63,820 nt of DNA from Prochlorococcus sp. MIT 0701 (GCF_000760295.1 NZ_JNBA01000002.1:1-63820), one strand, 5' to 3'; shown: positions 53,611-63,820, counted from the stretch's first letter. Notes: generated by a model from the sequence alone, not told the origin. Program-made: numbers and translations.

Positions 53611-55611
53611 TTATTCAGGACGCCTAACCACACCAAGTAGAGGGTTCTTGACCGGGCCGGCGACCCCGTAGGTCACCACGAATCCTTGACCACCAGCAAA
53701 AGTCGATATTCGACCCAAAGAACTTTTGTTGATGGCGGCATTTTCGTCGTACCAGTTGTTCGCACTCCAGATATTGCCGGCATCATCGACAATCACATCG
53801 GTGGTCATCTGAATAACACCACTCTGATAATCATGAATCACATCACCTGTCGTTTTCCCGTCTGGACAATTTGATGTATTGGTTCCGCAGATATGTATTA
53901 AACTGCTGCCAAAAAGATTTGCAACCCATACATTGTCATTGCCATCGATGCTTACCCCCCAGGGAACATAGACATCTCCTTTCGCAATGTCTGATTTAAT
54001 CATCTTTAAGTCAGGGGAGATCAGCGCAACCATTCCAGAGCTAGTTTGCTGCGGATTTGCTTTCGCATATTCAAGACCTTGCATGAATTCCTGCATGATT
54101 GTTGTTGGGCGTGGAGGCGCCTTGCTGACCCCAGGTGGTAAAACTAGGTTTGCTGAATCAGTTTGCTGGGCGACCCAAGCATTGCCTTTGGAATCGATTG
54201 CTACACCTCTTGCTCCTAAGGCTATATCAATTGTTTTCACTGCCTGAGGGTTTTCTGCAGGGAAGATGGTGAGTTTATTGTTGTAACTGCTTGTTACCCA
54301 GACCCTATTCTGTTGGTCCACGGCAACACCGAAAGGAGCTTGTAATCCTTTAATTGTTAGTCGCTCGCCATTCTTATAGTCACCATCGGGGAAGCGAATT
54401 ATGTGATCCTTGGTGTTATCTGCAATCCATACATCTCCATTCGCTGCGGTTGTTACTGCCTGCAGTTCGCCGATCTCGCCATTAACAGTTGCGGGGCCAA
54501 GTGGTTTGCCGTCTTCAAGATCAAAGACCCCAATCTTGTTGTTAAAGGTGCCTACCCAGGCATAATTTTTCGAGATCCCTGTTCCCCAGCCCACACCATT
54601 CAGGCCCTGTCCGTTATACCCCTGGGGAGAGGGAGATAAGGCTTCTCCGCTGGCGTTGAACTTGGTGAGACCTCCTCCGATGGAGTTGATGACACCAGAC
54701 TGGGAACCAGGCATCCAGTTGGCACCACTCCACATATTGGCTTTGTCGTCAAACATCATTTTTCCGAGTGCCATGGTGCCGCCACCCTCTAGACGGATAG
54801 AGAGTGAAAAGCTCTCTGGTTCAAATAAGAGGTAGGGAAGGGTTGCGCTTTCTCGAAGTTGTTGTGCTTTGTTGAGTGGATATTGCTGAGTGAACAGTTT
54901 GTAGAGCTCACTGGCTTTTGCCCACGGTGCTTTGGCGATAGAAATCAGTGCGTTGAGGCTGTTATCTGAATTGGTTAGATTTAGGAACTGACTACAGCCA
55001 TCGGCTGTATTGCTATTGCCACAAAGGGCCAATAGGTTGGAAAGAACGTTGAGACGAACCATCGTCTCGGAATTGGGTAAGTTTAAGCCGCTCAGAAGTG
55101 TTTTGCCATATTTGCCGGTGTTTGTATTGACTAGGTGACTCACATGTCCAGAACCAATGGCTAAAGCTGTTTTGCTACCTCTGATCTTATTTCCGTTGAT
55201 CAGTTGAGCATTGGGCCACACTGATCCCACGGATGTCAGTTCGTTGATGACGACAGACTTGTTGGAATTGGAGTCAAGAACACTGAGCATTTTCAAGTTG
55301 CCAGCGTCTTGCCCATCGATACTTCCTCCTTCGGAAATTAAATAAGTGACCTTATCCTTATTGCGGGGTATGGCCAATTTGAACGCCCCATCCTTAGAGG
55401 TTTTGGTCTCAACGATCTTCTTTGCTCCATCCTTGGCGGAAGACTGCCAGAGCAAAACCTTGGCTTCACTGACGGGCTTCCCTAATACGGAAACCCTCCC
55501 GGAGAAACTTGATGCATTACCCGTGATTCCGGAGACATCACATGAAGCCAGCAAGACCGACAGCGAGCCCAGCAATGCACCTCCAAGGATGGGAAAGGAA
55601 AGGGGTTTCAT
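53611..55611 (-). CDS. Lipoprotein with NHL/SMP-30-type beta-propeller
   Basis: This 666-aa protein begins with a signal peptide and lipobox (GSLSVLLASC), so it is a membrane-anchored periplasmic protein. Residues 30-110 look like a carboxypeptidase-regulatory-like fold (SFSGRVSVLGKPVSEAKVLL). The C-terminal half holds at least six propeller blades with signatures such as TAANGDVWIADNTKDHIIRF, VDQQNRVWVTSSYNNKLTIF and IDGNDNVWVANLFGSSL, resembling Vgb-lyase/NHL proteins. It may bind a ligand or protein; catalysis is not evident. It is divergent from the APC permease. Confidence 0.8.
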   Translation of the reverse strand: MKPLSFPILGGALLGSLSVLLASCDVSGITGNASSFSGRVSVLGKPVSEAKVLLWQSSAKDGAKKIVETKTSKDGAFKLAIPRNKDKVTYLISEGGSIDGQDAGNLKMLSVLDSNSNKSVVINELTSVGSVWPNAQLINGNKIRGSKTALAIGSGHVSHLVNTNTGKYGKTLLSGLNLPNSETMVRLNVLSNLLALCGNSNTADGCSQFLNLTNSDNSLNALISIAKAPWAKASELYKLFTQQYPLNKAQQLRESATLPYLLFEPESFSLSIRLEGGGTMALGKMMFDDKANMWSGANWMPGSQSGVINSIGGGLTKFNASGEALSPSPQGYNGQGLNGVGWGTGISKNYAWVGTFNNKIGVFDLEDGKPLGPATVNGEIGELQAVTTAANGDVWIADNTKDHIIRFPDGDYKNGERLTIKGLQAPFGVAVDQQNRVWVTSSYNNKLTIFPAENPQAVKTIDIALGARGVAIDSKGNAWVAQQTDSANLVLPPGVSKAPPRPTTIMQEFMQGLEYAKANPQQTSSGMVALISPDLKMIKSDIAKGDVYVPWGVSIDGNDNVWVANLFGSSLIHICGTNTSNCPDGKTTGDVIHDYQSGVIQMTTDVIVDDAGNIWSANNWYDENAAINKSSLGRISTFAGGQGFVVTYGVAGPVKNPLLGVVRRPE

Positions 55612-55753
55612 CGCTTCAGACCGTTCTGTTGGTTCTTCTAGTTGTAGTACGCCAGCCGTGCAAGCTCTTTAGTTCTCGGTGTTACGTCATAGACCTGTGA
55701 AAGTGCCGTTTGCTTCCTTGTGTGCATCCTGAAGAAAACGATTCCAAGACGAC

Positions 55754-57601
55754 TTGAGCTTTTTCCAGAAACTTCTGGGGCATCCACTCCTCCGCAATAA
55801 GGCTGACGATGAGCGTCTGCCCAGTGTTCAGGCTCTGCCGATCCTCTCGTCGGACGCTTTGTCGTCAGTGGCTTATGCCACTGAAGCCGCACTTGGTGTT
55901 CTGATTCTTGGCGGCAGCGGTGCCCTTCGCCTTTCTGTGCCGATCACCCTGGCGATTATTGCTCTGGTTGCCATCGTTGTGCTCTCCTACCGCCAGGCGA
56001 TTGAGGCTTATCCGAAAGGGGGCGGCTCCTACGTCGTGGCACGCGACAACCTTGGCCGCAACGTTGGTTTGATCGCAGCTGCGGCATTGCTAATCGATTA
56101 CACCCTTACCGCGGGGGTGAGCCTGATGGCAGGCACTCAGGCCCTCTCATCCCTGGTGCCATCGATGCTCGATCACGAGGTTTCGCTTGCCTTGCTTTTG
56201 TTGGCGTTGATCGGCTGGGCCAATCTGCGGGGCCTCAAGGAGACTGGACGGCTTTTCTCTTTGCCTACCTATGCCTTTGTGGTGATGGTGGCTCTGTTGA
56301 TCCTTGCAGGCTTGAAGGATCTGATTTTTGAGCATGGCTTCGTGCCGGATATGCCCTCAGCTGTTCAAGCCGTTCAGCCGCTGGGGTGGTTTTTGATCCT
56401 GCGGGCCTTCAGTTCAGGTTGTTCAGCGATGACTGGTATTGAGTCCATTGCCAATGGCGTGAAGGTTTTTCAAGAACCTGCGGTGGTCAATGCCCGTCGC
56501 ACGTTGTTGGTGATGGGTGTGTTGCTAGCCGCCATGTTTATGGCGGTTAGTGGGCTGGGGTATATGTATGGCATCGCTCCGAATGATCGGGTCACTGTGT
56601 TGGCTCAGATCGGCTCGCGGGCTTTTGGTTCGGGCAGTGTTCTGCTTTGGGCCCTGCAGCTTTCCACTCTCTTGATCCTTGTGTTGGCGGCCAACACCGC
56701 CTTTGCGGGTTTTCCTCGTTTAGCGGCGATGTTGGCAGAAGATCATTGCCTGCCACGGCAGTTGAGCTGGATTGGTGATCGCTTGGTTTATCAGAACGGT
56801 ATTGGCGTTCTTTTGGTGGTCACGGCGCTGATCATCGTGATCTGCCACGGCGATACCACTGTTGCCGTGAACCTTTATGCCCTGGGTGTCTTCACTGCCT
56901 TCACCCTTTCTCAGTTGGGATTGGTCCGTCGTTGGTGGCGGTTGCGGGGGAATGGTTGGCAGGGCCGACTGTTGATGAATGCTCTTGGTGCAGGCACCAC
57001 TTTTGTGGTGCTTGTAGTGATTGTGGTGAGCAAATTCCAGGAGGGTGCCTGGACTGTGGTGATTGCCATCCCTGCATTGGTATGGGGTCTGGCGCAGATT
57101 CGACGCCGCTATCGCAAGGCGTATGCAGCCCTTGCTTTGGAGCCTGACTTCGGCCCATTGCAGGTGGAGCCTCGCAAACCTCCTTTGGGTAACCACTGCA
57201 TCGTTTGGATCCCTGGTTTGTGGCGTGCCTCCATGGAAGCGTTGCGTTATGGATGTTCCATTGCTGATTCCGTGACGGCTGTCTTTGTGCTCGGCGACGA
57301 TGATGATCCAGACGCAATCCGTACCGCTTGGGAAAGACTTGTTGGCGATCATCCCGGTGAACTCGAACTTCGCCTTTTGGAGAGTCCCTTTAGTTCGGTG
57401 ATTGATCCTTTTTGTGATTATGTCGTGGAGCAGGAAGAGCTTCATCCGGAGCGCACCACCACTGTGGTGATGGCGCTGGTGATCACTCGCGATTGGCTCG
57501 ATCAGACGCTTCTCAATCAGCGGGCGGTCTATTTGTTTAAGGCCCTGTCTGGCGACTACAGCCGAGTCTTTTGCGTGGTGCGTTATTACCTGGCGGGGTA
57601 G
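55754..57601 (+). CDS. APC-superfamily permease (KimA-like)
   Basis: This 615-aa membrane protein has about 12 helices and a soluble C-terminal domain of about 150 aa. Marks are LPILSSDALSSVAYATEAAL, SYRQAIEAYPKGGGSYVVAR, ALLIDYTLTAGVSLMAGTQA and SGCSAMTGIESIANGVKVF. The pattern resembles KimA-type potassium/proton symporters rather than classical amino-acid permeases, but amino acid transport cannot be excluded. The start is TTG 55754. No riboswitch is recognised in the 140-bp upstream spacer. Confidence 0.85.
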   Translation: MSFFQKLLGHPLLRNKADDERLPSVQALPILSSDALSSVAYATEAALGVLILGGSGALRLSVPITLAIIALVAIVVLSYRQAIEAYPKGGGSYVVARDNLGRNVGLIAAAALLIDYTLTAGVSLMAGTQALSSLVPSMLDHEVSLALLLLALIGWANLRGLKETGRLFSLPTYAFVVMVALLILAGLKDLIFEHGFVPDMPSAVQAVQPLGWFLILRAFSSGCSAMTGIESIANGVKVFQEPAVVNARRTLLVMGVLLAAMFMAVSGLGYMYGIAPNDRVTVLAQIGSRAFGSGSVLLWALQLSTLLILVLAANTAFAGFPRLAAMLAEDHCLPRQLSWIGDRLVYQNGIGVLLVVTALIIVICHGDTTVAVNLYALGVFTAFTLSQLGLVRRWWRLRGNGWQGRLLMNALGAGTTFVVLVVIVVSKFQEGAWTVVIAIPALVWGLAQIRRRYRKAYAALALEPDFGPLQVEPRKPPLGNHCIVWIPGLWRASMEALRYGCSIADSVTAVFVLGDDDDPDAIRTAWERLVGDHPGELELRLLESPFSSVIDPFCDYVVEQEELHPERTTTVVMALVITRDWLDQTLLNQRAVYLFKALSGDYSRVFCVVRYYLAG

Positions 57602-57867
57602 TTGATCAGCAATGTCGTTTGGGTTGACAACCTTTCTCCACGCCCTGGTGTTTCAGCTTGAGAGAGGGCGTAGAGGGCTTTTGGAATAACTTCATCGCAT
57701 TGCTGCTATCTATTCACTCCCGCAGTAGGCCTGAGGCTCAAATGAGGGCAGCTCAACTGCACGTGCCATGCATCGATTATGAGAAGGGAGCTGGCGGTTG
57801 GATGGGCGGCTGAGGTTGTCTAAACATCAGAATGGAGTTGAAGTAGAGCAACAAACTCAAGGAAGCA

Positions 57868-58269
57868 TTAAAGATCTCCCATTCCACCCATTACACATCT
57901 CCCTTGCTTGCAAATCTTCTTCACCCAACCCTCTTTTGTGCAACTGAATAGGTCATTGGTTGATGCGTCCCTCTTCAGAGCATCATTCCTGCAGAAATAA
58001 GTTCCTTTTGGTGTTTGCATGACTTCATTACTTATCCGTTTCCACTTGCCAAGATTTATGTAGGGTTCCTTTTCGCAATCTTCAGGAAATCTTGACATGC
58101 AGGGATCAAAGACATAGCCATCCTTGTCAACATGAACCCCAGCATCCCCAGGACTCCATGGAGAGTAATAATCATAGCCATTGGTGATACCTTTACTTGG
58201 CTGTGATTTGATTGATAGAGGGAAGAATGCAGTGATTAGGAAAAGAAAATAAGCGGTGAAGAGATTCAT
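57868..58269 (-). CDS. Small secreted Cys-containing protein, unknown function
   Basis: This protein of about 133 aa starts MNLFTAYFLFLITAFFPLSI, a signal peptide ending near KSQ. The mature part has six Cys (DPC, EDC, YFC, FSC, KIC, GRC), enough for three disulfides, and aromatic/Gly-rich turns. The frame extends to 58362, but ATG 58269 puts the signal first. No family is recognised. It stands alone, with 266 bp of non-coding sequence between it and the APC permease. Confidence 0.6.
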   Translation of the reverse strand: MNLFTAYFLFLITAFFPLSIKSQPSKGITNGYDYYSPWSPGDAGVHVDKDGYVFDPCMSRFPEDCEKEPYINLGKWKRISNEVMQTPKGTYFCRNDALKRDASTNDLFSCTKEGWVKKICKQGRCVMGGMGDL

Positions 58270-58434
58270 GTTTCTAGCCACTCTTAATCGTATGCTATTA
58301 AATAATAATGGATTAGTAGGAGCAATTGGCCAGACATTGCAATTGATCCTGTTAATGCCCATTCCTATGCAAACATTTTCAACCCTGTATTGCCTTTAAA
58401 TAGTTAGCGTAGAGGGGAAAGAGTCGAGTTTGCA

Positions 58435-58713
58435 ATGCTCAGCATGATGGCTTATTCCTACAAGCGATCTGATGCAAGAAATGGCAAGACATTATTTCTT
58501 CTTAGAATGATAGGTAAAGATCAATTTTGTCAACATCATGATTTTGAATTGATATTCAGATGTCATCCTCCAGAAATAGTTGAATGCACCCATGAATTGC
58601 ATCTTGGATCACACAAGTTTTTACTTAGTCCCAACAGAGGCAGGCTTTTGCATGATTTTTGCGAGAGAAAACTTCGAGCTTTAAATCAATCATTTTCGCC
58701 CTATTCACTTTAA
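58435..58713 (+). CDS. Hypothetical protein, doubtful
   Basis: This 92-codon frame starts MLSMMAYSYKRSDARNGKTL and has several His and Cys (FCQHHDFELIFRCHPP; HDFCERKLRA). No domain is recognised. It lies 165 bp from a divergent secreted-protein gene. The composition is protein-like but support is limited to length. Confidence 0.4.
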   Translation: MLSMMAYSYKRSDARNGKTLFLLRMIGKDQFCQHHDFELIFRCHPPEIVECTHELHLGSHKFLLSPNRGRLLHDFCERKLRALNQSFSPYSL

Positions 58714-59002
58714 GCCGAATAGCATCAAGTGCCTGGTTCCGCAATGTGCGATGAGGTTGATGCTGCATGCCTACAGCAGAGCAGATGGAAAACCTCTAGT
58801 GATTTCCAGGAGATTTGCTTTGGCTTGCTCCGACCCCTTTTGCAAGGGCTGCTGAACTGACGCTCTGCTCTGGTGGATGCTCTTCCTTACGAGAGCATTA
58901 AAATGGATATGGATAACGAACGGACCAAAAACTTGCTGGTTTGTGAACCCAGAACTTTTTGAACGGTTTTTTGAACGTCACTCATAAAGCAATCCCTAAC
59001 GA

Positions 59003-60118
59003 ATGGTTCTAGACCCAAGAGATTCTCTGCTCAGTTCTTATGACTATCCGCTTGATCCTGAGCGCATAGCTCAGCTGCCTGTGGAGCCAAGGCATGCGGC
59101 GCGGCTTTTGATTGTGCAGCCATTTGGGATGAAGCCTCCCATCGCTCGACATGCTGAGGTTTGGGATTGGCAGGAGGAATTGCGAGCTGGTGATCTGCTT
59201 GTCATCAATGACACTCGCGTTCTTAAGGCTCGGCTGCGGGTGCGGCGATCAGGTGGTGGATTGGCTGAGTTGTTGGTACTTGAGCCGCGTGATGAGGGTC
59301 GCTGGCTGTGTTTGGGTCGGCCGGCTAAGCGTTTGCGTCCAGGTGATCAGGTTTGGCTAGAGGCTCTGGGAGAGGATCCAATCGCTTTGCAGGTGATTAG
59401 CAAAGACAGCGCTAGTGGCGGACGGGTTGTGCAGTTCCCGAGCCATTACGCCAGTGCCGATGAAATTGAGGTGCTGCTTGAGCGCTACGGCGAAGTGCCA
59501 TTACCGCCTTATATCCAACGTCATGATCCAAGTGATAGCGAGCGTTATCAGACCCGTTATGCATCCCGCCCCGGCGCCGTTGCGGCGCCAACGGCTGGGC
59601 TTCATCTCAGTGATGAGTTATTGGAGGCTCTCAAGCAGCGGGGAGTGATGCAGACAAGTGTCACCTTGCATGTGGGCTTAGGCACGTTTCGACCTGTTGA
59701 CACTGAGGATCTGAGGCATTTGCAGCTTCACAGCGAGTGGGTGGAGGTGCGCGATGAAGTTGTTGAGGCGGTGATGGCTTGTCGAGCAAGAGGAGGCCGG
59801 GTGATTGCTGTGGGAACAACCAGCGTCAGGGCCCTTGAAGGTGCGGCTTTGGCAGGTGGGGGATTCCTGCAGTCGTTTTGTGGGCCTGTGGATTTGGTGA
59901 TTCAGCCGGGTTATCGCTTTGCCGTGGTGGATGGACTGCTCACCAACTTCCATTTACCCAAAAGCTCTCTATTGCTGTTGGTGAGTGCCATGGTTGGTCG
60001 TGAACGGCTGCTGGCGCTCTATTCAGAGGCCATTGAGCACCAATATCGCTTTTTCTCTTATGGCGATGCGATGTGGATTGATCCAGGGGCGGTGTTGCCG
60101 GCGGCCCGCCCCTGTTGA
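59003..60118 (+). CDS. queA: tRNA preQ1 ribosyltransferase-isomerase
   Basis: This 371-aa enzyme moves the ribosyl group of SAM to preQ1 in tRNA to form epoxyqueuosine. Diagnostic blocks are [43 protein letters not shown]-like ([20 protein letters not shown]), [33 protein letters not shown] and [17 protein letters not shown]. Length is typical. It starts at ATG 59003 and is convergent with cysK, with a 21-bp gap. Confidence 0.96.
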   Translation: MVLDPRDSLLSSYDYPLDPERIAQLPVEPRHAARLLIVQPFGMKPPIARHAEVWDWQEELRAGDLLVINDTRVLKARLRVRRSGGGLAELLVLEPRDEGRWLCLGRPAKRLRPGDQVWLEALGEDPIALQVISKDSASGGRVVQFPSHYASADEIEVLLERYGEVPLPPYIQRHDPSDSERYQTRYASRPGAVAAPTAGLHLSDELLEALKQRGVMQTSVTLHVGLGTFRPVDTEDLRHLQLHSEWVEVRDEVVEAVMACRARGGRVIAVGTTSVRALEGAALAGGGFLQSFCGPVDLVIQPGYRFAVVDGLLTNFHLPKSSLLLLVSAMVGRERLLALYSEAIEHQYRFFSYGDAMWIDPGAVLPAARPC

Positions 60119-60139
60119 TCAGTTCGAGGTGGAGGCGAT

Positions 60140-61126
60140 TTAGGCAGGGACAGGGTCCTGAATGATGCCTGTGGGCACACTCTCAAACATCACTGAGGAG
60201 AGATAACGCTCGGCCATATCTGGCAGCACCACCACAATGGTTTTGCCCGCAAATTCGGGTTGTTCTGCCAGACGAATAGCCGCTGCAACTGCGGCACCAC
60301 TGGAGATGCCGACCAGTAGACCTTCTTCATCTGCCAAGCGCAGGGCCATGGCGATGGATTCATCATTGCTGACCTGCTCAACACGATCCACTAAAGAAAG
60401 ATCGAGGTTTTTGGGAATGAAGCCGGCGCCAATGCCCTGGATTTTGTGTGGACCAGGTTTGACCTCTTCCCCGTTGAGGGTTTGGCTAATGACCGGGCTA
60501 TGGGTTGGTTCGACGGCCACAGAAAGGATGGCTTTACCTTTCTCCTGCTTGATGTAGCGGGAGACACCGGTGATCGTGCCGCCAGTGCCTACGCCAGATA
60601 CGAGTACATCAATGGCGCCATCACAGTCGTTCCAGATTTCTGGACCGGTTGTTTTGCTGTGGATGTCGGGATTGGCCGGATTCTCAAACTGACCGGGCAT
60701 GAAGTATTTCTTGGGATCGCTTTCGGCGATCTCTTTTGCCTTGGCAATGGCGCCTGGCATCCCCTTGGCGGCTTCTGTGAGAATGAGTTCTGCACCAAGC
60801 ACTGCCATCACCCGCCGCCGTTCTAGCGACATTGATTCGGGCATGGTGAGGATCAGTTTGTAGCCGCGGGCTGCTGCTGTGAAGGCCAGAGCGATGCCGG
60901 TGTTGCCAGAAGTGGGCTCAATGATCGTGCGCTCTTTGCTCAGTAAGCCGCGCTTTTCGGCATCCCAGATCATGTTGGCGCCAATGCGGCATTTCACGCT
61001 GTAGGCGGGATTGCGGCCTTCAATCTTTGCGAGAACAGTTGCCTTGGCGTTTTTGCTGACGGCGTGCAGTTTGACCAGCGGAGTGTTGCCGATTGCCTGG
61101 CTGTTGTCTTCGTAAATGCGGGACAT
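60140..61126 (-). CDS. cysK: Cysteine synthase A
   Basis: This protein of about 328 aa is a PLP enzyme that makes cysteine from O-acetylserine and sulfide. Marks are [20 protein letters not shown], the PLP Lys in [39 protein letters not shown] and the phosphate-cup loop [21 protein letters not shown] 61126 (MSRIYEDN) fits the family; the open frame runs to 61147. It sits beside two cystathionine gamma-synthase-like genes, giving a sulfur amino-acid cluster on one strand. Confidence 0.95.
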   Translation of the reverse strand: MSRIYEDNSQAIGNTPLVKLHAVSKNAKATVLAKIEGRNPAYSVKCRIGANMIWDAEKRGLLSKERTIIEPTSGNTGIALAFTAAARGYKLILTMPESMSLERRRVMAVLGAELILTEAAKGMPGAIAKAKEIAESDPKKYFMPGQFENPANPDIHSKTTGPEIWNDCDGAIDVLVSGVGTGGTITGVSRYIKQEKGKAILSVAVEPTHSPVISQTLNGEEVKPGPHKIQGIGAGFIPKNLDLSLVDRVEQVSNDESIAMALRLADEEGLLVGISSGAAVAAAIRLAEQPEFAGKTIVVVLPDMAERYLSSVMFESVPTGIIQDPVPA

Positions 61127-61222
61127 GCGTGCGTATGAATCGACCACATCATTAGCTGGAATTTGGCTCTATTGGTAAGGACGATGATCTGTTGTGACGA
61201 CCATGTGATGGGTTGCTTACGG

Positions 61223-62692
61223 TTAGGCCTTTAAGGCCATCTCAAAGCGGTGCCAAAGGCTATCTGGATCTTCAAGTCCTACGGATACACGCAACAGATG
61301 GCTCGGCACTCCACAGGATTCTGCCCAGCTCAGTTCGTTGTAATGGGCGAGCAGTACATAGGGGCACACCAGCGTGAAGCTTGTGCCGAGGCTTGGACCT
61401 TTGCAGACCTGCAGGGCGTCATATACCCGTTTGGCTTGTGTTACGCCCCCCAATAGCTCAAAAGAGAGCAAGCAGCCGTGACCGGCGCCAGGGCGCATCA
61501 GGGCTTGGAAGTTGGCGCATTGGCCTGGATGGTGGACGCGAGTAACAGCGGGATGGCTTTTCAGTTTGTCTGCCAATATTTGGCAGGCGTTGTTGAGCTG
61601 CGGCAGCCGCTGGGCTACATCTCTGCTGGCTTGTTCTAAGGCGATGGCATCAGCATCCCCGAGGGGAGCAAGGGCAGTCGAGAGCTCTCTGGACAGTTCC
61701 TCTCGCCAGCGGGAGCTAGGGCTTACGACGAGAGAACCCGCCAGGATGTCGCCACGGCCGGCGAAGCTTTTGGTGAGGGAGCTAAACACCAGGTCTGCAT
61801 GGGGCAGGGCGTCAATATTGAGTGGTGAGCCGATGGTGTCATCAGCGATCACGGGAATACCACGCGCCTGTGCCAGGCGGGCTACGGCTGGCAGATCGAC
61901 ACACTGCAGCATGGGGTTGCTGGGTAGCTCAACGATGACAGCGGCTGGTTGTCTGCGATCGAACTCCACGGCCAATCGGTTCAGCTCTGTTGTCAGTAGA
62001 AGGTCGCAACCTTCAAACACCACCTCAGGCAGCTTGAGCACATCCACATAGGGGAAGCCAAGTTGCAAGCATGGTTTGCCTGGGCGTAACGCTGTGATCG
62101 CTTCCAGGGCTTTGGTGAGAGCAGCCATCCCGGAGGGATGGAGCTGCACGAGCTCTGGGTCGCAGCCATAGATCTTTGCGAGTCGTTGTTTTAGCAACGT
62201 CTGGGCGTCCGCGCTGGCTTGCAGTGAGGGAGTTGGTTCGCGCTCGAGTGCCTTAGCAGCCTGACGTGAGGAGGCACCAAGGCCGCTGTGTTGCCAGAAG
62301 GCCTTTGCAGCGCTGCAGCCTTTTGCATCGGTGAGCAAACATGGCAGGCCCAGTACGGTTTTGATGCTTGTTTTTGCCATCGGCTCACTGCGCTGGCAAT
62401 GACACCTGGCTCGCTCAGCGGCTGCAGCAGTGGGATAGGGCCAGGCGCTGCCATCTGCACAGCCATGCTCCTCTCGTGCTTTTTGGGCGATCTCTGCCAC
62501 CAGTGGATGGAACCCGAAACGGGGGTAGATGGCCTGCAGGGCCTTGAGACAAGCAGGGTCTTTCTCCTCATAGGCAACGACGTCTTGCCAGCGGGGTAGG
62601 GCTACCGAAACTGCATGGGGACTATCTGGTAGAGCTTTGCCGAGGTCATCAGCGTGCCAGCAGGGATCCTGTAGTAGGTCGCGTGGGCTCAC
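61223..62692 (-). CDS. Cys/Met-metabolism PLP enzyme with N-terminal extension
   Basis: This 489-aa cystathionine gamma-synthase-like protein has its PLP Lys in VFSSLTKSFAGRGDILAGSL. The aspartate/PLP region is GIPVIADDTIGSPLNIDALP and the substrate loop LHPSGMAALTKALEAI. An N-terminal extension of about 120 aa (VSVALPRWQDVVAYEEKDPA; IYPRFGFHPLV) resembles that of fungal-type cystathionine gamma-synthases. It starts with GTG 62692, whose first base pair is shared with the stop of the next gene upstream, so the two are coupled. Whether it makes cystathionine or does another gamma-replacement is not decided by sequence. Confidence 0.82.
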   Translation of the reverse strand: MSPRDLLQDPCWHADDLGKALPDSPHAVSVALPRWQDVVAYEEKDPACLKALQAIYPRFGFHPLVAEIAQKAREEHGCADGSAWPYPTAAAAERARCHCQRSEPMAKTSIKTVLGLPCLLTDAKGCSAAKAFWQHSGLGASSRQAAKALEREPTPSLQASADAQTLLKQRLAKIYGCDPELVQLHPSGMAALTKALEAITALRPGKPCLQLGFPYVDVLKLPEVVFEGCDLLLTTELNRLAVEFDRRQPAAVIVELPSNPMLQCVDLPAVARLAQARGIPVIADDTIGSPLNIDALPHADLVFSSLTKSFAGRGDILAGSLVVSPSSRWREELSRELSTALAPLGDADAIALEQASRDVAQRLPQLNNACQILADKLKSHPAVTRVHHPGQCANFQALMRPGAGHGCLLSFELLGGVTQAKRVYDALQVCKGPSLGTSFTLVCPYVLLAHYNELSWAESCGVPSHLLRVSVGLEDPDSLWHRFEMALKA

Positions 62693-63820
62693 TACAGCTG
62701 TTTGAGGGCCTGATTCAAGTCGGCGCTGAGATCAGCGAGGTCTTCGCAGCCCACGGAGAAGCGCACCAGACCATCATCGATGCCAAGTTTTCGCTTGACA
62801 TCTGGATCGACTGAGGCATGGGTCATGGTGGCGGGATGACAAACGAGGCTTTCAACACCGCCCAGGCTTTCGGCCATCGTGAAATAGCGCAGGCTCTTGC
62901 AGAAGGCGTAAGTCTGGCTTTGGTCAGCGTCGAGACTGACCGTGACAATTGCACCACCCGCGCTCATCTGCTTGAGGGCTAAAGCCTGCTGGGGATGGTC
63001 TGAACGGAATGGATAGCGCACCCAGTGCATGCGGGGATGGCCGGCCAGTTGATCGGCGATGGCGGCAGCATTAGCGATTTGGCGTTCGAGCCTGAGTGGC
63101 AGGGTTTTGATGCCGCGAGTAATCAACCAGGCGTCAAATGGGGAGGGTTGTAAGCCCAAGGCCTTTTGCGCGAACACCATTTTTTGCTGCCATTGCTGGT
63201 CGTCGCTGCAAACCACACCGCCAAGGGCATCGGAATGGCCATTGATGTATTTGGTGGTGCTGGTGAGTGAGAGGGTGGCGCCCAGCTGCAGTGGTCGTTG
63301 CAGTAGGGCTGTGGCAAAAGTGTTGTCGACGACGACTGGGATTTTCTCTGCTGCAGCGGCATCACAGACGGCCGCTAGATCGATCACTTTGAGTAGGGGA
63401 TTGGTTGGACTCTCCAGCCAGATCATTGCGGGTTTTTGAACTGCAATGGCATCAACAGCTGATGGATTGGTGAAATCCAGCCAGGCTGTTTGTACACCAA
63501 AACGACTAAAAACCTGCTCGAATAAGCGCACTGTGCAGCCGTAGAGGTTCTCTTCGCAAAGCACCAGATCCCCTTGGCTGAGGGTGGAGGCAATCGCGGT
63601 GATCGCGCTCACCCCCGAGCCAAATACCGTGGCATGGCTGCAGGCTTCCACTGAGGCCAGCACCCCTTCAAGAATGCGGAAGTTGGGGTTGCCCGAGCGG
63701 GTGTAATCGAATCCGCCTGGGTTGCCATGCTCAAACGTCGATGTGGCGTAAATGGGTGGCATCACCGTGCCGGTTTCGCTCGCGAAGCTTTCGCCGTGGT
63801 GAATTGCCCGGGTGGCTGTC
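62692..63820 (-). CDS. metB: Cystathionine gamma-synthase/lyase family protein (5' end outside window)
   Basis: Of this PLP enzyme 375 codons are visible; the frame stays open to the window edge and the upstream residues (TARAIHHGESFASETGTVMP) are the family's N-terminus. A start at 63765 would be internal. The PLP Lys is in TLSLTSTTKYINGHSDALGG; other blocks are MPPIYATSTFEH, YGCTVRLFEQVF and WLESPTNPLLKVIDLAAVC. It acts in transsulfuration between cysteine and methionine. The assignment as MetB rather than a lyase (MetC or CGL) is tentative. Confidence 0.88.
   Translation of the reverse strand, partial: TATRAIHHGESFASETGTVMPPIYATSTFEHGNPGGFDYTRSGNPNFRILEGVLASVEACSHATVFGSGVSAITAIASTLSQGDLVLCEENLYGCTVRLFEQVFSRFGVQTAWLDFTNPSAVDAIAVQKPAMIWLESPTNPLLKVIDLAAVCDAAAAEKIPVVVDNTFATALLQRPLQLGATLSLTSTTKYINGHSDALGGVVCSDDQQWQQKMVFAQKALGLQPSPFDAWLITRGIKTLPLRLERQIANAAAIADQLAGHPRMHWVRYPFRSDHPQQALALKQMSAGGAIVTVSLDADQSQTYAFCKSLRYFTMAESLGGVESLVCHPATMTHASVDPDVKRKLGIDDGLVRFSVGCEDLADLSADLNQALKQL

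Overview
The window looks like chromosome of a marine picocyanobacterium, most likely a low-light Prochlorococcus of the MIT9313/MIT9303 type or a close Synechococcus. Pointers are psaE (photosystem I), the pipX-pipY pair, cyanobacterial DUF1651/DUF1823/DUF1824 proteins, Nif11/prochlorosin-type leader sequences, frequent GTG/TTG starts and tight packing. Strain identity is an inference.

Layout. 1-280: end of an rRNA operon (5S rRNA and terminator). 300-15043: housekeeping genes: methionine salvage (mtnC, mtnB), mutM, psaE, recQ, a LysM wall protein, aldehyde dehydrogenase, a GH13 amylase, an Na+/amino-acid symporter, small membrane proteins, tRNA-Tyr and tRNA-Thr, aroQ, miaE. Between the aldehyde dehydrogenase and the amylase lies a 46-codon remnant that resembles the N-terminus of glycerol kinase.

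15044-29842 is an A+T-richer island. It is inserted between the 3' end of miaE and the convergent mtnD gene and is flanked by an exact 18-bp direct repeat of the miaE 3' end (15030-15047 and 29843-29860). It carries an apparently complete export and tailoring system: a C39-peptidase ABC exporter, a second ABC subunit, an HlyD-type adaptor, a TolC-like outer-membrane protein, a flavin-dependent tryptophan-halogenase homologue, a sulfotransferase-like protein, a cupin/JmjC-like oxygenase and one large candidate substrate (597 aa). The substrate has a Nif11-like N-terminus, a Val-Ala-Gly-Gly leader end and a Trp-rich tail. Broken prochlorosin-type leaders and three copies of a shared upstream element lie at the island ends. 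My main proposal is that this island makes, modifies (possibly halogenates on Trp) and secretes a very large Nif11-leader protein.

29869-35600: mtnD, cobI, a DUF4079 membrane protein, a tRNA-dihydrouridine synthase and a lipoprotein. A stretch of small genes follows: DUF1824, an orphan Nif11 protein, and single-helix membrane peptides, one of them a paralogue of a peptide in the island. 36-38.7 kb: a large TLNN-repeat RTX protein, probably a secreted adhesin. 38.8-63.8 kb: dense core genes: DUF1823, der, an EcfT-like permease, pipX-pipY-sepF-proC, a glycosyltransferase, an MFS transporter, recO-deoC, hpf, lipB, an acyl-activating enzyme, ylqD-like, pdhC, an NHL-repeat lipoprotein, an APC permease, queA, cysK and two tandem cystathionine gamma-synthase-like genes. 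The last of these runs off the end of the window.
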